64,000 nt of DNA from Candidatus Lariskella endosymbiont of Epinotia ramella. Its GTDB lineage: Bacteria > Pseudomonadota > Alphaproteobacteria > Rickettsiales > Midichloriaceae. Made by a program: the position numbers and the translations under genes. Shown here one piece after another: positions 24,930 to 34,381 of the stretch; positions within the stretch are counted from its first letter, which is position 1, and each line of letters begins with the position of its first letter. Below the pieces are notes generated by a model. That model saw only the letters and a program-made list of their open reading frames with translations. It was not told the DNA's origin and made no database searches. The stretch spans positions 1,364,001-1,428,000 of the forward strand of contig NZ_OZ026472.1 in assembly GCF_964019805.1 (NCBI RefSeq). Direction: 5' to 3'.

Positions 24930-27527
24930 ATGAAAAATCTCTGCTTAATCGATGGATATGGGTTTGTATTCCGTGCATATCACTCACTACCGCCACTTTT
25001 ATCGCCTGATAATTTGCCAGTGTCTGCAGTATACGGATTCCTAAACATGATCGTAAAAATATTAAAAGAGCATCAATATGATCATATAGGAATTGTATTA
25101 GATAGTGGGAAGAAAAATTTCAGGCATGATATATCGCCGGAGTATAAAGCTAATAGACCAGAAGCGCCTGAAGACTTAAAAGTGCAATTTCCAATAATAA
25201 GAGAAGCAATAGAAGCGCTGAATATTAGCGTTATAGAACAAAACGGCTTTGAAGCAGATGATTTAATTGCATCTTACACCAGAAATGCAAGGAGTAACAA
25301 TTATAAAGTCACAGTAATATCAGCTGATAAAGACTTAATGTGCTTAATGGCAGATAGCGGTGTTATCTTATATGACCCGGTAAAGAACAGAGTGATTAGC
25401 AAAGATGATGTAGAAAAAAAGTTCGGAGTTGGCCCTGAGAAGATAGTAGATGGGCTCTCTCTCATTGGTGATGCTTCTGATAATATCAAAGGTGTTAAAG
25501 GCATAGGCAATAAAACTGCTGCTACCTTGTTAAATACATTTGGATCACTAGAAGAAATATATGATCATATCGATTCTGTCACTCCAAGTAGAATTCAAAA
25601 CCTACTGATAGAGGGAAGAGAGAGCGCATTTTTATCAAAACGATTGGTGACATTGGATTGTAATGTTCATTTGTTGAGCGGTATTGACCAGCTTGCGGTA
25701 AAAAAATTTGACATAGCTATGCTAACAGAATTTTTATCAAAATATGGATTCAAATCATTTTTTCATAAATTTGGCATTGCACAACCAGAGCCAACTCTTT
25801 TTAGAGAAGAAGAAGACGGCTCAAAGCTTAGTACTTTATTTGATAACCAATTTATAGAATTTAGTGATATCACAGCGCTGCTACCAGAAATAGTGAAATA
25901 CGGCCTCATCACCTTTTTTATATCAATAGAAAGCTTCACATTTTTTTCATGTAATAAAGTTTATAAAGTAACAAACTCTAAGGATTCAGACTCAATTAAT
26001 TCGATATTACTCACAATGAAATCGGTAATAGAAGATGATTGTGTCCAAAAAGTGGCAGCAAATGCAAAAGATCTCATACACAGATGTATGGATCTTGCAA
26101 TCAAATCATCTGATATAGAGGACCTAAGCGTCATAGCATATACTGTAAAAATGGGAAAATACAAATATGACATAGAAAGTCTTTGTAGTGAATATTTAGA
26201 TTATCATTGTAATATTGATGCAGGTGTGTTGTTTTTATTATACAAGAAACTAAAACAAAGACTCTTTGATGAGAAAAAGTTGTGGCTATATGAAACAATA
26301 GATAGGTGTCTTGTGGAATTAGTTTGTCACATGGAGAAGATAGGAATTCTAGTAGATCAAGAATCTCTAAAACGTCTCTCACTTGGTTTTAAGTCGAGAC
26401 TCAGTGATCTTGAAGAGGAGATATATAAGCTTGCTGGGAGAAGTTTTAATATAGCTTCGCCAAAGCAAGTAGGGGAAGTCTTATTTGATTCAGAAAATAG
26501 TAGCAGTCTGAGTTTGCCAGGTTTTGCAAACAACAAACGAAGCAAAGCAAAAAAATCTAGAAAGACCGGAAATTATGTAGTTGATAGCAATGCGCTTGAA
26601 GAACTGTCGGATTCGGGAAATAAGATTGCGCCAATAATTTTAAAGTGGCGGCAAATTTTTAAGCTAGTTACTACATATACAGATGGCCTGCAACATTCAA
26701 TAAACCCTATTACTAAAAGATTACATACAACGTTTGAGCTTACAGCAACGGCAACTGGGAGATTATCTTCCAAAAACCCAAATCTACAAAATATTCCAAT
26801 AAAAACTAAAGATGGCGCAAGCATCAGAGAAGTATTCATAGCTAAAGAAGGATGTGTTTTACTCTGCGCTGATTATTCACAAATAGAGCTGAGACTCCTT
26901 GCGCATATTGCAGATGTCGCTGCTTTGAAATCGGCATTTTTAGATGGTAAAGACGTGCATGCAATTACTGCGAGCCAAATTTTTGGCGTACAGCTAGAAG
27001 ATGTCACTCAAGGATTAAGAAGAAAAGCAAAAGCAGTAAATTTTGGCATCATTTATGGTATTAGTGCCTTTGGCCTTGCAAGGAATTTAGATATAACTAA
27101 AACTGAAGCTGATACATATATAACAAAATATTTTAAGCAGTATCCTGGAATTCAGCAGTATATGGAGAAAACCATCAACTTTACAAGAAGAAGCGGTTTT
27201 GTCGAAACTCTATTCGGCAGGAGGTGTTATATAGATGGAATAAATGATAAAAATCACAATATTAGGCAATTTTCTGAAAGAGCAGCTATCAATGCTCCAC
27301 TGCAAGGAACAGCATCTGACATAATAAAAAAAGCAATGGTAGAGCTGCCAAGTCATATAAATAAGTATATGGTACTCCAAGTGCATGATGAGCTATTATT
27401 TGAAGTACCAGAAAATGAAGCTACAGAATACTCAGCAATAATCAAAGATATAATGGAAAATGCAACAAAGCTAAATGTGCCGCTTGTTGCAGATTGTAAA
27501 TTTGGCAAAACTTGGGGTATCAAATAA
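24930..27527 (+). CDS. polA: DNA polymerase I
   Basis: Fills gaps and removes RNA primers during replication and repair. The 865-residue product has the 5' nuclease domain (DGYGFVFRAYHSLP at the start, NGFEADDLIASY, SADKDLMCL, GDASDNIKGVKGIG), a middle exonuclease-like domain, and a complete polymerase domain with motif A ADYSQIELRLLAHIA, motif B RRKAKAVNFGIIYGISAFG and motif C LQVHDELLFE. The middle domain looks inactive: where E. coli has DTE the sequence reads SIE in ITFFISIESF, and the NLKYD and DAD-type motifs read NAKDL and DAGV. So proofreading is probably lost. It is followed after 1 bp by the DUF4153 gene, probably in one operon. Confidence 0.95.
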   Translation: MKNLCLIDGYGFVFRAYHSLPPLLSPDNLPVSAVYGFLNMIVKILKEHQYDHIGIVLDSGKKNFRHDISPEYKANRPEAPEDLKVQFPIIREAIEALNISVIEQNGFEADDLIASYTRNARSNNYKVTVISADKDLMCLMADSGVILYDPVKNRVISKDDVEKKFGVGPEKIVDGLSLIGDASDNIKGVKGIGNKTAATLLNTFGSLEEIYDHIDSVTPSRIQNLLIEGRESAFLSKRLVTLDCNVHLLSGIDQLAVKKFDIAMLTEFLSKYGFKSFFHKFGIAQPEPTLFREEEDGSKLSTLFDNQFIEFSDITALLPEIVKYGLITFFISIESFTFFSCNKVYKVTNSKDSDSINSILLTMKSVIEDDCVQKVAANAKDLIHRCMDLAIKSSDIEDLSVIAYTVKMGKYKYDIESLCSEYLDYHCNIDAGVLFLLYKKLKQRLFDEKKLWLYETIDRCLVELVCHMEKIGILVDQESLKRLSLGFKSRLSDLEEEIYKLAGRSFNIASPKQVGEVLFDSENSSSLSLPGFANNKRSKAKKSRKTGNYVVDSNALEELSDSGNKIAPIILKWRQIFKLVTTYTDGLQHSINPITKRLHTTFELTATATGRLSSKNPNLQNIPIKTKDGASIREVFIAKEGCVLLCADYSQIELRLLAHIADVAALKSAFLDGKDVHAITASQIFGVQLEDVTQGLRRKAKAVNFGIIYGISAFGLARNLDITKTEADTYITKYFKQYPGIQQYMEKTINFTRRSGFVETLFGRRCYIDGINDKNHNIRQFSERAAINAPLQGTASDIIKKAMVELPSHINKYMVLQVHDELLFEVPENEATEYSAIIKDIMENATKLNVPLVADCKFGKTWGIK

Positions 27528-27528
27528 A

Positions 27529-28863
27529 ATGGCTATGCATCAAAGTGTCAAACAAATCGCAGAAACTATAAAGAGGTTTCCTCTCCCTGTGATTTGTAGC
27601 TTATTGTTTTGCATCTTAATCATTCTACATGCATCATTTTTTAGCTGTGATAAAACACACTTTGTGATCCTATTCAGTGAGTGTTTTTGGCTGATATCTG
27701 TACAGTTATACGCGGAGAGCAGGCGCTGGTCTGTTGGAGAATATTATCTGATGAGCCTTCCTATATCGGCTTTTATTGCGTGGTATTTCTATGCGTTTAA
27801 TACAGCCTTATATGCTTTTCCATTCTTAGGTGCTGGATTATTTATTCTTATGTTTATTGCGCCATTTATTGGAAAAGCAGTAAAGAGTGCAGAAATATGG
27901 TGGTTTCAATATCGTCTCTTCATACAGATTTGTTTTACAACAATGATATCGATACTTTTATTCATTTTTGTTTGCTTTGTTATATATAGTTTTGAGCTGT
28001 TATTTGACTTTAAACTTCCAGATAATTTAACAATTAGCTATATGTTGCCTATAATAGCCACCTTCCTTGCGCCAGTTATCGCAATGTCTGGTATTCCTAC
28101 GAGTTATACATTCACCTCCACTGATTATCCAAATTTTATACGTTTAACACTGAGTTACCTGGTTATTCCTGCATTACTAGTTTACTGCACGGTTTTGTAT
28201 ATATACACAGCAAAAATTTTGATATCGTGGCAATTGCCAATTGGGAATTTAGCATATTTATTCTCTATTTTTGGTGTATCAGGAATTGTGACATACGTAG
28301 CCTGTTACTCTTTTCGCAAAATATCCGGCATTTTTAAGCTTTTTTGCGACAATTTCTTTAGAGTTCTTCCTGTTATAACTATATTGCTTGGTAGCGCGAT
28401 ATGTACACGCATTTATGAATTTGGAGTCACAGAGAGTAGATATTTTATCTTTTTGCTTCTTATATGGTTTATTTTATGCACTTTCTTTCACTTTTTTTCT
28501 GCAGAAAATAAGGTTATAAAGCTTATTTTTATAAGTATTGTAGTGCAACTTATTATTGCTGCATTTGCACCATTTGGAGCAGTAAGCATTTCAGAATGGA
28601 GTCAAAACCATAGATTAGAAAAAATACTTGTGCAAAACGGTATGCTCTCAGATGGTAAGCTGCATAAATCAATAAATAAATTAGATAGTAAAACGGTTGC
28701 TGACATCAAATCTATAATAAAATACTTAGTCGAGACAGAAAAAACTTATAAGCTAAAAATATGGTTACAATCTGATGAAGATAAAAGCATTCATAATAAT
28801 ACTAACTCGATCACAGCAAATAGTGTATTAGAAAGAATGGGTTTATCTTCTGAGAATACTTGA
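27529..28863 (+). CDS. DUF4153-family membrane protein
   Basis: A polytopic membrane protein of about 444 residues with roughly 11 to 12 hydrophobic segments. The stretch SYTFTSTDYPNFIRLTLSYL followed by VIPALLVYCTVLYIYTAKIL resembles the core of the DUF4153 family; it has no known activity. A soluble C-terminal tail of about 80 residues follows (from RLEKILVQNGML). The start at 27529 lies 1 bp after the polA stop; a longer frame from 27475 would overlap polA by 53 bp and is less likely. Co-transcription with polA is likely, but functional linkage is not implied. Confidence 0.78.
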   Translation: MAMHQSVKQIAETIKRFPLPVICSLLFCILIILHASFFSCDKTHFVILFSECFWLISVQLYAESRRWSVGEYYLMSLPISAFIAWYFYAFNTALYAFPFLGAGLFILMFIAPFIGKAVKSAEIWWFQYRLFIQICFTTMISILLFIFVCFVIYSFELLFDFKLPDNLTISYMLPIIATFLAPVIAMSGIPTSYTFTSTDYPNFIRLTLSYLVIPALLVYCTVLYIYTAKILISWQLPIGNLAYLFSIFGVSGIVTYVACYSFRKISGIFKLFCDNFFRVLPVITILLGSAICTRIYEFGVTESRYFIFLLLIWFILCTFFHFFSAENKVIKLIFISIVVQLIIAAFAPFGAVSISEWSQNHRLEKILVQNGMLSDGKLHKSINKLDSKTVADIKSIIKYLVETEKTYKLKIWLQSDEDKSIHNNTNSITANSVLERMGLSSENT

Positions 28864-29151
28864 CAAATCTATACCTTTAAGTTTTGTTGCAAAGTTACAT
28901 AATATGAAGCTTTAAGTAGAATAAATAGCGATGAAATATGTATATAATTATTGTGCTATAACAAGTTTAGAATTTATAATATTTTTGCTGCTCATAAAAT
29001 TTGCATTTTACCTTTTTATACTTCTGCAGCTGAACTATAGATAATATAGACCTGCTGAAAAAGTTGAAAAACTTGATTTGCGTCTTTATAATGGGCTATC
29101 ATTATGTTGATACAAAAATAAAGTCCATCTATCCATAAGAAGTAGGCAGCC

Positions 29152-30426
29152 ATGCTAAAAAATACCGACAGAATCTTTCACAACCTTGCGGGAAATCTGG
29201 GATTTGATTTAAGTGCAGCCAAAGAGCGGGGTGATTGGGCTGGCACCGCTTCCATACTAAAGCGTACCCATGATGAAATTATAGAAGAAGTGAAAAAATC
29301 AGGCCTTAGAGGTAGAGGAGGAGCAGGATTTTCTACAGGTACAAAATGGTCTTTTATGCCTAAAGACTCTAAATTACCATCATACCTTGTAATTAATGCA
29401 GACGAGAGTGAACCGGGAACCTGTAAAGATCGCGATATAATACGATTTGAACCGCATAAAATCATAGAGGGTGCACTGATAGCAGGATATGCAATGCGTG
29501 CAGTTGCAGCTTACATATACATACGTGGTGAATTTTATAATGAAGCTGTTATTCTACAGAAAGCAATAGATGAAGCATATAAAAATGGCTTAATCGGAGA
29601 TAATGCATGTGGATCTGGATATAATTTCGATGTCTATCTTCATAGAGGAGCAGGAGCTTATATATGTGGTGAAGAGACTGCACTCCTAAATAGCCTTGAG
29701 GGAAGAAAGGGCATGCCAAGGCTAAAACCACCAGCCTTCCCTGCTGCCGTTGGTCTTTATGGAGCTCCAACTACCGTCAATAATGTGGAGACTATAGCAG
29801 TCGTTCCAACAATAATGAGACGTGGAGCAGACTGGTTTGCTTCGATAGGAGCAAAAAATAACTCAGGTACTAAGATTTTTTGCATTTCAGGACATGTAAA
29901 TAAGCCATGTAATGTTGAAGAGGCCATGTCCATCCCGCTGAAGGAGTTAATAGAAGAACACGCAGGAGGTGTAATTGGCGGATGGGATAATTTGCTTGCG
30001 GTCATCCCTGGTGGATCCTCTGTTCCGCTTTTACCTAAAAATGTTTGCGATACAGTTATAATGGATTTTGATAGCTTAAAGGCCGCTGGATCAGGTCTTG
30101 GAACAGCTGGTGTTATAGTAATGAATAAATCTACAGATATAATAGAAGCAATAGCAAGACTCTCAAAATTTTATATGCACGAATCTTGTGGTCAGTGCAC
30201 ACCTTGCCGTGAAGGCACTGGATGGCTATATAGAATGATGTCGAGATTTGTTGAAGGCGATGCTGAGTTCGCAGAAATAGATCAACTGCTAGATCTTACT
30301 AAGCAAATTGAAGGGCATACTATATGTGCACTTGGTGATGCTGCAGCTTGGCCAATTCAAGGTCTCATCAAGAATTTTAGAGGCGTAATTGAAGATAGGA
30401 TGAAGCAGTTTCATGGCACTAAATAG
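29152..30426 (+). CDS. nuoF: NADH-quinone oxidoreductase subunit F
   Basis: Holds the FMN and the first Fe-S cluster (N3) of complex I and oxidises NADH on the cytoplasmic side. The 424-residue product has [15 protein letters not shown] (residues 51-65, NADH/FMN binding), [20 protein letters not shown] near 165-184, the PTTVNNVET segment, and the cluster motif [14 protein letters not shown] with Cys346, Cys349, Cys352 and Cys392 as ligands. nuoE and nuoG are not adjacent, so the nuo genes are split as in other Rickettsiales. Its 3' end overlaps glpX by 14 bp. Confidence 0.96.
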   Translation: MLKNTDRIFHNLAGNLGFDLSAAKERGDWAGTASILKRTHDEIIEEVKKSGLRGRGGAGFSTGTKWSFMPKDSKLPSYLVINADESEPGTCKDRDIIRFEPHKIIEGALIAGYAMRAVAAYIYIRGEFYNEAVILQKAIDEAYKNGLIGDNACGSGYNFDVYLHRGAGAYICGEETALLNSLEGRKGMPRLKPPAFPAAVGLYGAPTTVNNVETIAVVPTIMRRGADWFASIGAKNNSGTKIFCISGHVNKPCNVEEAMSIPLKELIEEHAGGVIGGWDNLLAVIPGGSSVPLLPKNVCDTVIMDFDSLKAAGSGLGTAGVIVMNKSTDIIEAIARLSKFYMHESCGQCTPCREGTGWLYRMMSRFVEGDAEFAEIDQLLDLTKQIEGHTICALGDAAAWPIQGLIKNFRGVIEDRMKQFHGTK

Positions 30427-31363
30427 TTTTTTAGAAAACGAATCTTTAATTAGGGATATTGCAGTAGCATCAACTCAGAGAGCTGCCGAAGCCTGTTTTA
30501 AACACATTGGCAGGCTAGATGAGACTGCTGCAGATAGAGCAGCTGTAGATGCTATGAGAAGATACTTGAATCACTCTGCAATACTTGGAAGAGTTGTTAT
30601 AGGAGAAGGTGAGAGGGATAAAGCGCCTATGCTTTATTGTGGTGAAGCTCTAGGTACTGGAAATATAGAAGTTGATATCGCAGTGGATCCACTTGAGGGA
30701 ACAACAATTTGTGCTGAGGGAGGAAACGGTGCTCTTTCTGTGATAGTTATGGGGCAAGTAGGAAGTCTTCTCGAAGCTCCAGATGTTTATATGGAAAAGA
30801 TTGCCGTTGGCATTCCGTGTCAAGTCGATCTTAGGAATCCTGTTGAGGAAAATATTAAGATACTGGCAAAGGCTAAAGGTTGTCATGTATCAGATATTTC
30901 TATTGCAGTGCTAAAAAGACCAAGACACACTAAATTAATTGAGAATATAAGTCTGGCAGGCGCAAAGGTATTACTCATATCTGATGGAGATGTTGCGGCA
31001 GTGATATCAACCAGACTGCTTAGTAGTGATAATAACGCACCAGATATGTATATAGGAATCGGCGGCGCACCAGAAGGTGTAATCGCAGCTGCGGCTTTGA
31101 GATGTATTGGTGGAAAAATGCAAGGTAGGCTGCTTGTGGATAATGAAGCAGAAAGCCACAAAGGTGATGTCTTGGAGATTGGCGATATGGTGAAGTCTGG
31201 CGCAGTAGTAGCGATGACAGGTGTGACAAGCGGCAATATATTAAAAGGTGTAAAATTAGTAAAAAATTTTGAAACACAATATCTTGTATTTAACACAATG
31301 GTTTTTGGCCCAAACGTTGGTACATACAATAAAATCACCTCATGTATGCCGCAAGGTATATAG
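30413..31363 (+). CDS. glpX: Fructose-1,6-bisphosphatase, class II
   Basis: Hydrolyses fructose 1,6-bisphosphate in gluconeogenesis. The 316-residue product shows the class II motifs: [31 protein letters not shown] near residue 63, and the metal-binding [11 protein letters not shown] near residue 86-96, plus SDGDVAAVI and [15 protein letters not shown] (about 190-220). The start codon lies inside the end of nuoF, so the two are coupled. Together with the class I aldolase at 40958 it points to hexose phosphate synthesis from trioses rather than glycolysis, though the rest of the route is not in view. A bidirectional hairpin follows 11 nt after its stop. Confidence 0.92.
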   Translation: MALNSFLENESLIRDIAVASTQRAAEACFKHIGRLDETAADRAAVDAMRRYLNHSAILGRVVIGEGERDKAPMLYCGEALGTGNIEVDIAVDPLEGTTICAEGGNGALSVIVMGQVGSLLEAPDVYMEKIAVGIPCQVDLRNPVEENIKILAKAKGCHVSDISIAVLKRPRHTKLIENISLAGAKVLLISDGDVAAVISTRLLSSDNNAPDMYIGIGGAPEGVIAAAALRCIGGKMQGRLLVDNEAESHKGDVLEIGDMVKSGAVVAMTGVTSGNILKGVKLVKNFETQYLVFNTMVFGPNVGTYNKITSCMPQGI

Positions 31364-31372
31364 TTTATACAT

Positions 31373-31565
31373 CAAAAATTAGCCCAGGATTCAACCCTGT
31401 GCTAATTTTTGGATACATTAATTGGTCCTGTACAGCACAAACACTGCTTTCACAAAATCCTTAAGGTTTTTGCGTTTATTATAACATTTTCCTGCGGATT
31501 TAAAGCGCTATTTTGACGCTTCTGGCAGCATTTCATACTTGTTTCGAGACTTTTGGCATGTGTAC
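31373..31565 (-). repeat. Family A dispersed repeat (copy A4, reversed), convergent junction
   Basis: Reversed copy between glpX and murB. Its complement carries GCCAAAAGTCTCGAAACAAG, AAAATAGCGCTTTAAATCCG, a GTAAG-type hairpin facing CCTTAAGGATTTTG, and AAAAATTAGCACAGGG. The 3'-most hairpin module of A1-A3 is absent, so the repeat starts at the AAAAATTAGC stem. It fills most of the 251-bp gap. Confidence 0.78.
31374..31410. terminator. Bidirectional hairpin between glpX and murB
   Basis: AAAAATTAGC (31374-31383) pairs perfectly with GCTAATTTTT (31401-31410). After one mismatch the stem continues with CAGG (31385-31388) and CCTG (31396-31399) around a 7-nt loop. The T5 run on each strand gives an intrinsic terminator in both directions. 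It lies 11 nt beyond the glpX stop. It is the conserved core of the family A repeat. Confidence 0.72.
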
Positions 31566-31614
31566 TTTCTAAAAGGACAAAGCTAAAGTGTTATGTTATT
31601 TGTGGAAGTTGGTA

Positions 31615-32505
31615 TTATATTTTCATCCTCTTAACTTCTTCTTCTAGCATAATTCCGGTATTTTCATACACCGTTTTTTTGACATATTTTATCAAATTTT
31701 CTATATCACTGGCTGTTGCACAGCCTGTATTGATTATGAAGTTGCAATGCATAGTTGAGATTGAAGCACCTCCTACACTAGCTCCAGATAAGCCCGAGTT
31801 CTTAATTAATTCCCACGCCTTAAATCCTTGTGGATTTTTGAAAGTAGAGCCGCAAGTTTTTGACTTAATAGGTTGAGTTTTTAGCCTCTCTTCTTGTATT
31901 CTCTTTATATTAATGAATATTTCTTCTTCACATCCTGGTTTTCCAAGAAACTTTGCTTCAGTAAATATCCAATTATCATTTAGCGTTTTAGAGCGGTATG
32001 AATAGCCAATCTCATCTGCACTAAAAACCTTAACATTACCATGTAGATCAACAGCAGTTGCTTCCAAAAGTATAGACTTTATATCATGCCCATATGCCCC
32101 TGCATTCATTGCAAGAGCTCCTCCAATAGTGCCAGGAATTCCGGAGAGGAATTCAAGTCCAGATATAGCGTGCTGCGCTGCATAAAGCGCGACGTTGAGA
32201 TCCATTGCTGCAGCCCCTGCAGTAACGAAAAGATCGCTGTGATGAATATAATTAAACCCTCGCCCTAACCTGATTACAACCCCTTGAAATCCATCATCTG
32301 GAATCAGCAAATTAGAGCCAACACCCATTACATAAACATACAATGCTGGATCTTTCCTGCGCAAAAAACATACTAAATCATCTATATCAGCTGGAAAAAA
32401 AACAACAAATGCACGTCCTCCAACTCCAAACCAACACATTTTGTCAAGATCTGCATTAAACCTATATCTACCGCGAACCTCTGGCAAAGAAGCTGTGTTA
32501 TTCAT
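31615..32505 (-). CDS. murB: UDP-N-acetylenolpyruvoylglucosamine reductase
   Basis: FAD enzyme that makes UDP-N-acetylmuramate, the second step toward peptidoglycan. The 296-residue type II-like protein has the FAD-binding segments VMGVGSNLLIPDDGFQGVVI and GLEFLSGIPGTIGGALAMNAG near residues 115-135, YSYRSK with the active Tyr/Arg, KSKTCGSTFKNP with the proton-donor Ser near residue 225, and the terminal EEEVKR Glu. The start overlaps the end of the hydrolase gene by 8 bp, so they form an operon. It shows with dacB that the peptidoglycan route is at least partly kept. Confidence 0.94.
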   Translation of the reverse strand: MNNTASLPEVRGRYRFNADLDKMCWFGVGGRAFVVFFPADIDDLVCFLRRKDPALYVYVMGVGSNLLIPDDGFQGVVIRLGRGFNYIHHSDLFVTAGAAAMDLNVALYAAQHAISGLEFLSGIPGTIGGALAMNAGAYGHDIKSILLEATAVDLHGNVKVFSADEIGYSYRSKTLNDNWIFTEAKFLGKPGCEEEIFINIKRIQEERLKTQPIKSKTCGSTFKNPQGFKAWELIKNSGLSGASVGGASISTMHCNFIINTGCATASDIENLIKYVKKTVYENTGIMLEEEVKRMKI

Positions 32506-33310
32506 TGATAATTCCTTGTTGTCTTCTTCTTCTGTCTTTTTTCACCTTTTTAGGAACCGTTTGCATATTAACCCTTGGCTCTAGATATGAATCTATAGCG
32601 CTAATCAGTTGGTCAATATGATCGTCAAAGAAGTGATTTGCACCTGTGATAGGGAAATATTCCACATCTGAATTTCTTTGCTTTTCCAACTTTTCATATA
32701 GACTAAATACCGCAGACTCAGGCACTGTTGTGTCTGATGTTCCTTGGATGATAATTCCAGGCGCAGGACATGGTGATAAAAACGAGAAATCATAGGAATG
32801 AGCTGGCGGTGAGATAGCAACAAAGCCACTTAGCTCTGGACGCCTCATCAAAAGTTGCATAGCAATCCATGCTCCAAATGAGAAACCAGCAATCCAATAA
32901 CTAGATGCAGAAGGATTTTGTGTTCCAAGCCAATCTAAAGCAATTGCAGCATCTAAAAGTTCACCAACGCCATGATCAAAAGTTCCATCAGATTTCCCAA
33001 CTCCGCGAAAATTAAACCGTAAAACTGAAAAATTGCGCTTAGCAAAAGTATGAAATGTGTTATACACAACTTTATTATTCATTGTTCCGCCGTAAAGTGG
33101 ATGAGGCTGAAGAACTATTGCAGCTGGCGCATTTTGCTGTGAAGAATGACAATATTTAGCTTCTATTTTTCCAGCCGCACCATTTAAAATTAATTCTCGC
33201 ATATTAGATTGTTTTATAGTTGATTTATTTACTAGGTTATTATACACTGCCAAGCAGATGGCTGCGCAAAGAGCGTATACGATACTAAATAACAGGAGCA
33301 TTTGAATCAA
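32498..33310 (-). CDS. Alpha/beta hydrolase with N-terminal membrane anchor
   Basis: A 270-residue alpha/beta-hydrolase-fold protein. It starts with a hydrophobic segment (LLLFSIVYALCAAICLAVY) that likely anchors it or acts as an uncleaved signal. Catalytic residues are visible: nucleophile Ser in GFSFGAW, Asp in GTSDTTVPESA, and His in GANHFFDDH; the oxyanion-type HPLYGGTMNNKV segment and FNFRGVGKSDG are typical of the CocE/Dlh-like hydrolases common in alphaproteobacteria. The tail after residue 250 is strongly basic (KKVKKDRRRRQQ). Substrate is unknown. It is coupled to murB by an 8-bp overlap. It is divergent to iscR. Confidence 0.8.
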   Translation of the reverse strand: MIQMLLLFSIVYALCAAICLAVYNNLVNKSTIKQSNMRELILNGAAGKIEAKYCHSSQQNAPAAIVLQPHPLYGGTMNNKVVYNTFHTFAKRNFSVLRFNFRGVGKSDGTFDHGVGELLDAAIALDWLGTQNPSASSYWIAGFSFGAWIAMQLLMRRPELSGFVAISPPAHSYDFSFLSPCPAPGIIIQGTSDTTVPESAVFSLYEKLEKQRNSDVEYFPITGANHFFDDHIDQLISAIDSYLEPRVNMQTVPKKVKKDRRRRQQGIINE

Positions 33311-33501
33311 GCTAAATATAACGTATTTTGTATATAAATGGAAAGCTGATTACATTTATTAATTATGCTTGTTTTATGTTTTTATTATCTAGTTTTTGCA
33401 GCTTACTTTTGCCAGACATTTCAAGCTCTAGCTTTGAAGTGCATAGCAAGAAAGGAGTTTGATATGAGACAATTCTATCTTATATGATTTTGTATTTGCT
33501 T

Positions 33502-33912
33502 ATGCTTTTGACAACAAAAGGGAGATATGCTGTGACTGCAATGTTAGATATTGTGATGTATGGTAATACATCTCCTGTTCGGCTTTGCGACATCTCGTCT
33601 AGACAGCAAATAGATCTCGGATATCTTGAGCAGATTTTTGTGAAGCTGAAAAAAGGTGGACTGGTAGTGAGTATTAAAGGCCCTGGCGGCGGGTATATGT
33701 TAAATAAACCAAGTACTCTTATATGTCTTGAGGAAATAGTAGAGGCAGTTGGCGAAAGTGTAAAGATGACAAAGTGTGATGGTAGTGGCGCTTGCCGCTC
33801 TGACGGAATGCGATGCGCATCTCATAATCTTTGGGTAGCATTTGAGAAGAATATCAGAACTTATCTCAGAAGCATTACTCTTGCTGATGCATGTAGCGGC
33901 GTTGCTTTATGA
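33502..33912 (+). CDS. iscR: Rrf2-family Fe-S cluster regulator IscR
   Basis: Winged-helix repressor that senses Fe-S status through a [2Fe-2S] cluster. The product (136 residues from ATG 33502) has MLLTTKGRYAVTAMLDI at the start, the recognition helix segment QQIDLGYLEQIFVKLKKGGL, and the wing SIKGPGGGYML. Three cysteines at 92, 98 and 105 follow the Cx5Cx6C pattern (E. coli has Cx5Cx5C), so the cluster is likely kept. An upstream ATG at 33484 adds six hydrophobic residues and is less likely. It is the first gene of the isc cluster, which it probably represses, though 470 bp separate it from the next gene. Confidence 0.9.
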   Translation: MLLTTKGRYAVTAMLDIVMYGNTSPVRLCDISSRQQIDLGYLEQIFVKLKKGGLVVSIKGPGGGYMLNKPSTLICLEEIVEAVGESVKMTKCDGSGACRSDGMRCASHNLWVAFEKNIRTYLRSITLADACSGVAL

Positions 33913-34381
33913 GTTTGATTTCGAAATGAGTTTAAGAGTAGAGGATGATCCCATGTCGTGTCTGGTTGTTGCGTTATAACTCTGAGATAAATAAAGAGTT
34001 TGTATTTAACTTGCGTACATAAGAAATTATACTTTAAAAAAGCCATGAGAAATACAGGCAACATACATATGTCATAAAACGTATTTTAATGGCGCCAATT
34101 TCAAAAAGTATGACGAGTTATATTGCACTGCCTATATAAGCGCACGCGCGAGGATTGTAAAGGCATGATTTTTTAGAGTACTAATGAACTTCTTGCACAT
34201 AATATTTTTACATATTTGCAAAGAAATTAACTAAGTAATATGGAAAATTTAGTCAAAAAGTCTTGCATAATAACTTGGTTAACATGGCTATAGAAAAACT
34301 CATATGTTTTTGATTCCTTAACTTTCTATTTCTTGTAGTGAAACGGATGTTGTTTATTTATACATTGTTATAAGTTGTTAT
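33913..34381. other. Gap between iscR and the isc genes, repeat fragments
   Basis: About 470 bp. A reversed family C start (complement CTCGTCATACTTTTTGAAATTG, near 34095-34117) and a D-type block (GGCATGATTTTTTAGAGTA and TTGCAAAGAAATTAACTAAG, near 34165-34240, recurring near 15990-16085) are visible. No gene is seen. The promoter of the isc genes and any IscR site should lie near 34300-34380, but I cannot define them. Confidence 0.45.
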
